Assembly: GCA_007922195.1 (NCBI GenBank)
Contig: ML681981.1
Span: 15,199,940 to 15,263,939, forward strand
Source of the DNA: Podocnemis expansa
Taxonomy: Eukaryota > Chordata > Testudines > Podocnemididae
DNA: 64,000 nucleotides
Direction of reading: 5' to 3'
This document shows positions 58,929-64,000 of this stretch, in pieces. Numbering within the stretch: position 1 is the stretch's first letter; each line of letters starts with the position of its first letter. Made by a program: the position numbers and the translations under genes. The notes beneath the pieces were generated by a model. It was not told where the DNA came from and made no database searches. It saw only the letters and a list, made by a program, of their open reading frames with translations.

Positions 58929-59689
58929 CCTAACACCATTTCAAGAAACATGATTTAAACTTTGTTTTGATAGAGTGGTTCATGAATCTGTTAGTGAGCA
59001 AGGAAAAGTGAATGAGAACTAAGTCATCATGCTGTGGGTTTCCTAAATACCTGGATTTTTCAGACAAAGGTCTGAGCTCATTATACTTGTAGCTGAATAA
59101 TAGTTTTTTTTTCAGATGCTATGCCAGAAATAGACTCACTTGAATAGGAATAAAACTTTAGATTTAGAGCAGGATCTTACTGCATCTCAGATTTTAGCAG
59201 CTTAAACACTGCCAATTGTATAGATGTGAATAAATAGAAAAAATAATGCTCTGTATTGATAAACTTGAAATACCACAACACTAAAGTCAGGAAATTCCAT
59301 ATTGCTCCCAAAATACTAGGGTTCACTACGTACGTGACATTCTATTCTTGTTTTTCTTTTTAAATGTAAACTTTAAGGTATTGTTTATATTGCTGTGTCT
59401 TATAAAAAGATAACATGTGTAGCTTAGCTGTTAATTTTAGTGGAAAAACCTTAAATTTTGGAATTGTTGAGCTCTTGAGTACTTGATCTTACAACTTGTT
59501 TAATTGCTAATGCTTAATTTTACATTAAGGTCTTATTTACATGTATTTACATAAGATAAAGTTTAAAAAGATTTGCAGCATTTCATGTTTCTGGCTTGCT
59601 GTAGTAAAGAGTGTAGCATTCAGTATTGATACTTTTTGCTCCGGTTGTGTCCATCAGATTATTTGAAAGGGCCTTACATGTTAAGTAAG

Positions 59690-59810
59690 CATCACAAAAT
59701 TCCTGTGATGCAAATTATCATCATTTTATAAATGGGGAAATTGAGATAAAGGATGGTTAAATAAGTTGTCCAAGGTTACACAGCGAATCAGCAACAAAAG
59801 TTGGGAATGT
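59690..59810 (-). mobile_element. MIR SINE core
   Basis: 'attatcatcattttataaat', 'ggggaaattgagataaagga', 'tggttaaataagttgtccaa' and 'ggttacacagc' are the reverse complement of the MIR core. Confidence 0.8.
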
Positions 59811-59822
59811 ACACTCTAGAGC

Positions 59823-60140
59823 AGTATTTTTCAACTTCTAGTGGGCCAGCGAACAGCTAAGGGTATTAATTACTTTATGCGGAACACATGATGAAAACAG
59901 TCTTGGATAAAGCTGACAACAGTGGTGGGAGATTTAAAATGTTCCAGTTCCAGCAAGGTTTCCAGGTTTGCTTCAGCATCTGCTGCCATGTGCCTGGAAG
60001 CTTTGCTGCAGCTGGGGCATTAAATTGCTCCCTTGCCCCTTCCACCAGATGGGGAGGTGTCAGGGTGAGCCATGGAATACCTGTTCTATGTCTGAGGAAC
60101 AGCAGTGGTCTATGGAACACCAGCTGAGAAACATCGCCCT
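59823..60140. mobile_element. hAT-like MITE remnant
   Basis: CAGTATTTTTCAACTTCTAG at the left and, inverted, CAGGGCGATGTTTCTCAGC at the right are weakly matched ends of a hAT-Charlie type. No clear flanking duplication. Confidence 0.5.
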
Positions 60141-60185
60141 GGAGAAGGGCAAGGAATGCAATATAAAAGTGATATACTACAGTGG

Positions 60186-60400
60186 GCAATGTCATTGTAG
60201 CTGTGTTGGTCCCCAGATATGAGAGAGACAAGATATGTGAGGCACTATCTTTTATCTAACCAACTTCAGTGAGTGAGAGACAAGCTTTTAAGTCACACAG
60301 AGCTCTTCTTCAGGTCACCTCTCAGTTTGTCTGTCTCAACCACAAAAGTTGGTCCAATGAAAAATTTTACTTCACCCACCCTGTCTCTAATACAAGTGAA
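60186..60400. mobile_element. Inverted-arm retroelement remnant, third family
   Basis: The left (-) arm 'attgtagctgtgttggtccc', 'gagagacaagatatgtgagg' and 'atctaaccaactt' is mirrored by the right (+) arm 'aaaagttggtccaatgaaaa' and 'cttcacccaccctgtctct'. In between is 'agagctcttcttcaggtcac'. The layout is the same as the Penelope-like units, and the sequence belongs to a common sauropsid repeat I believe is also PLE-derived. Confidence 0.6.
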
Positions 60401-61157
60401 ACAATTGTGGCATAACATGCAAGGATGAAACGTTCACACTCATGCACGAGTGTATAGAAAAATGAAATGACATCTTTCATGCGGGCTACTCTTTTCTCGA
60501 CTGAAGGTGATCACCCCAATTATTGAAGTGATCAGGAATTGAGAACCATTTTTTGTTATATCACAATTGGCAGCCACGAAATGGAAGGTTTCATATGCAG
60601 TATCACATACCTTTTATTTTTGGATAATTCTATGATGAAATAGCTGAGTGTGAATGAAAACGCTAGTCTCACCATTTTCTTGATTAGTCAATGGGAAGAA
60701 TGGCTATTACATTATGGAGTGATTTCTAAGAATGAACTGATGGTTTTAACATATTGTAAATTATATCCACTTTTCAAACACTTTATAGAGAACAGATAAT
60801 TTACTCAGTGGCAATACAAGGTTCTCCATACTGTCCAGAAACCCTGAGCTGAAAGGGCCTGCATTGTCTCTCTAGTGTCCATGACCCATACAATCCTTGG
60901 CCTGTTAAAGAGAGACTGATAATGAGGAAATCAGCTGTGATGGTTACTTTTGGTTTATGAACTACATCTTTATGTACTAAGAATCAGCAAATGACAATAT
61001 GATCACTTCCTGATGGAAGCCCGTGTGACACTGATGGTACAGCTCAGGCCCTTCTGCTTCAAAATACACACGAATCACCCCATCCCAGAGTGGAGCTGAA
61101 GAAGAAAATCTTTTAGCTGTAGCATTATGGAAGGACTTATCTCTCTTGCTCTGCTAG
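60401..61157. other. RNLS intron 4, no gene recognised
   Basis: No supported feature. Confidence 0.45.
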
Positions 61158-62228
61158 CAGGGGTTCGCAACCCAAAAGATAAGAGCTAGTTTTTGAGATT
61201 CCTTCAATAACCAAGTGTTTTGAGAACCACAATGGGTGTAGCCATCTGGTGGGGGGAGCTGGACCAGGGTGCCTGCCACAGGGCCCCTAGTGGTAGAGGA
61301 GGAGGTAACAGGAGTGGGGCCCCTGCTGGGTCCCTTGGTGGTGGTGGGGAGCATGGAGCCTGCCAGGGGCTGCCTGTGGGATCCCCTGCTGGCAGCAGGG
61401 GGAGAAGGGATGGAGCCAGGAACAGACCTCCCACTTTCAGGGTAGCAGGGTCACGCCCACCCTCCCACCACAACTGCGTGAGCCTGAGGTGGCCCAGCAG
61501 TTGTGCCGCAGCCCCTAGCGCTGGCAGGGGGGTGTTCAGGCAGCACATGCTCCCTCTCTCCGTGCACTGGCGGGGCGGAGGAGAGAAGCCCTGCCCACCC
61601 CCAGCTAGCCACCCCTCCCAAGAGCGGCTGGCGCCAAGCTGTGGTTTACGGGAATGGGGCCCTGGAATGGCCCCTCTGCAGAGTTCAAGCCACTTCGACC
61701 TGGCCACCACAGGGCTAAACAGGCCCGATCCAGTGAGGAGGCCTCTGTTCAACCCTGGGGTGGACGGGTAGAAGCGGCCCAAACTCCGCAGAGGGACCAT
61801 TCCAGGGCCCTGTGCCTGCAAGCTGCAGGTTGGCGCTAACCACTCATGGGAGGGATGGCCACCTGGGGGTAAGCAGGGCTTCTCTACTCTGCCCCACCAG
61901 TGCATGGAGGGATGGAGGGAGCATGCACCACCCGCATAGCCCCTGCTGGTGCTAGGGGCTGCAGCACAACTGCTGGGCTGCTTCAGACTCATGCGGTTGT
62001 GGTGGGAGGGTGCAGGTGAGTGGTGACCCCATCACCTCAAAAGTGGGGGGCCTGTGCCAGCCAGGAGCTCCGTTATTTGGCCCCAATGCTGGGGCCAGCC
62101 AAGAGACCCCTTTGCAGCCAGGCATCCCTGGAGCACACCTGGCTCCCTGGAGGAAGTTGCCAGGGAGCCAGAAGGGGACACTCAGGGAGCCACAGGTGGC
62201 TCACTGATCCCATGTTGCTGGTCCCAGT
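61158..62228. mobile_element. GC-rich palindromic element of about 1 kb
   Basis: An imperfect inverted repeat with its axis near 61734. For example, 'cctcccaccacaactgcgtg' at 61461 pairs with the segment ending at 62009, and 'cctggaatgg' at 61661 pairs with 61797-61806. Pairing extends outward to 'gagccaggaacagacctccc' and its partner near 62040. The ends CAGGGGTTCGCAACCC and, inverted, CACTGGGACCAGCAAC are hAT-like, with GCTAG on both sides. Long frames on both strands follow from the GC content and symmetry. Confidence 0.7.
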
Positions 62229-62233
62229 GCTAG

Positions 62234-63084
62234 AAGATAATAGTTATACATATTTGAACTGGTCTGACTTTTTTTTTTTTTAAATATAGATATATTTAAA
62301 TAATCAGTACTTTGCAGATGATCAAAGAGTGTGGTCTAAACAGCAGCTTTGGAACAACGGGTTCAGTTCTCCAATTTCATTAGTTTTGTATGGACCTTAA
62401 AGACTTCATACCACATTTTGGAAAAGTAACAGTTTGCACTCGGGGTTTAAAATTGCTTCCATTGATGTTACAGTTTAATCTCTCTTTCATTTTTTATCTC
62501 TGTCTACTGTGCCATGGGGTCACACAGTGTCATAAACAAGTGATCTGATTCATGGAACCTTACTGACAATTTTTGTTTGCAATGTTGGGATGAAATTATG
62601 GGAATCTGGTAGTAAAAGAAGCATTTAAGTCAAATCAGTGGATGCCCAGTGTTCTCTGCAAAATCCATTTGTTGTGTAATGGCTGTACTATAGTGGCACC
62701 TCTTTTAATTAAGGCTCTGACAGTATTTCCATTATAAACCATGTTTTAAGAGGTTTATTATGCAACTGTAAAAATCTGCTTCAGGCTGAGATTTGGTCAT
62801 AGAAAGTCACAGCATAAAAGAATTATCTTAAATTTTGAAAAATAAATTAACTTTAAGTTACACAAGTATAGTTTCAAAGATGCTATTCTTCAACTGTGTA
62901 ACTGAAAGCTTTTATTTATGAAAAGAGAAATGTATTCTATTCGTTTTTGTAAACAAGAGGGGTGAATTTAAAAGGACAACATCAAATATTTAACAGAGCA
63001 GAGTTTATAGTGAAACATGCATTTGTAATTGTTACACAACTATTTTAGTTTTAATATTTAAAGTGTCAATATTATTAATTATAT
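62234..63084. other. RNLS intron 4, no gene recognised
   Basis: AT-rich, no supported feature. Confidence 0.45.
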
Positions 63085-63880
63085 CAAGAAAGGTCTTGGA
63101 ATCATGGATAGTTATCTGAATGTGCGGCACCAGTCAGGAGAGCTAACAGAATGTTGGGAATCATTAGGAAAGGGATAGATAAGACAGAAAATATCATATT
63201 GCTTATATATAAATGCATGATACAACGAAATCTTGAATACTGTATGCAATTCTGGTTGCCCCATCAAAAAAAAAAAGGGGGGGGAATTGGAAAAAGATAC
63301 AGAAAAAAGCAACAAAAATTACTAGGCGTATGGAATTACTTCCTTATGAGTAGGGTTTAACAAGACTTGGACTTCTCAGCTTGGAAAAGAGACAGCTAAG
63401 GAGAGCTATTATAGAGGTCCATAAAATCGTGACTGATGTGAAGCAAATAAATAAGGAAGTGTTATTTACTTCTCATAACAGAAGAGCTAGGGGTCACTAA
63501 ATGAAATTAACAAGCAGCAGGTTTAGAACAAACAAAAGGATGTATTTCTTCACACAGTGTAAAGCAGCCTGTGGAACTCTTTACCCAAGGATGTTGTGAA
63601 GACTAAGACTATAGCAGGGTTCTAAAAAGAAGTAGGTAAGTTCATTGAGAATGGGTCCGTCACTGATTATTAGACAAGACGGGTGTGGGTGCAGAACCAT
63701 GCTCTGAACTGAGGTGTCCCTAGCTTCTGTTTGCCAGAAGCTGGGAATGGGTGACAAGAGGGATCACTTCATGATTACCTGTTCTGTTCATTCCCTCCAA
63801 CGCACCTGGAATTGGCCAGTGTTGGAAGACAGGATTCTGGGCTAGACTGATCTGATCCAGTATGACTGTTCTTTTGTTAT
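63085..63880 (+). mobile_element. CR1/L3-type LINE 3' region
   Basis: 'gagctaacagaatgttggga', 'atcttgaatactgtatgcaa', 'ttctggttgccccatca', 'agacttggacttctcagctt', 'gattacctgttctgttcatt' and 'ggattctgggctagactgat' run in the order of the RT C-terminus through the 3' tail. Frames are interrupted. Same subfamily as 1280-2240. Confidence 0.85.
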
Positions 63881-64000
63881 AGTAGCACCGAAGGACTTAC
63901 TAGAATTTGGGGGCCTATTGCCCTGAGTGCTCTACTAACTGCCAAGTGACTGTTCTTGTGCTGGAAGATTTATGAGCTGCTTGAAGGTAGAATGTCTATT
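63881..64000. other. Window end, no feature recognised
   Basis: Short remaining sequence without a recognised element. Confidence 0.4.

Noticed and set aside
61204..61992. Long open frames on both strands (up to about 260 codons)
   Set aside because: They lie in a GC-rich palindrome; symmetry and low stop-codon frequency explain them, and no domain is visible.

Overview
This is a eukaryotic, AT-rich, gene-poor and repeat-dense window, most likely from a turtle and less likely from another non-avian sauropsid such as a crocodilian. The evidence is a very large load of CR1 LINEs, including one long copy with both frames open, Penelope-like elements (PLEs), many hAT-type MITEs, and old amniote L2 and MIR remnants. 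The species call is inference. I see no prokaryotic features, CRISPR array, tRNA or rRNA.

Host gene: the only gene I can name is RNLS (renalase, an FAD-dependent oxidase), on the + strand. A CpG-rich promoter at about 4.78-5.06 kb leads into exons 1-4 (4928-5048, 5545-5650, 9260-9402, 11445-11603). All junctions are GT/AG with consistent phases, giving 176 codons plus one base, about half of the protein. From 11.6 kb to the window end I recognise no exon 5, so the remaining 52 kb appears to be intron 4. Bases 1-4.7 kb are upstream flank made of nested repeats.

Repeat landscape: (i) 3.5-4.6 kb is a stack of nested hAT-like MITEs in which two nested units have identical flanking direct repeats. 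(ii) 6.9-9.1 kb is an old CR1 split by a PLE that keeps a degenerate GIY-YIG endonuclease, inverted terminal arms and a 13-bp imperfect target-site duplication. (iii) 29.4-34.2 kb is a long CR1 with intact ORF1 (Cys-rich, coiled coil, SGNH esterase with all four signature residues) and intact ORF2 (endonuclease plus reverse transcriptase with all catalytic residues). It is preceded by a 352-bp-offset duplication of its 5' leader and by an AT-rich tandem repeat at the 5' junction. (iv) Three copies (34.8, 49.3, 53.8 kb) of a MITE are built almost entirely from iterations of a palindrome close to TTAGTTCGAACTAA. (v) 61.16-62.23 kb is a GC-rich imperfect palindrome of about 1 kb.

Most notable for follow-up: a recurring inverted-arm architecture at five PLE-like loci from three sequence families; the tandem CR1 leader; an inverted pair of exon-like coiled-coil sequences at 39.6-40.4 kb; and an orphan exon-like open segment at 28078-28175 inside the RNLS intron. 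Open frames in the GC-rich repeats are treated as spurious.
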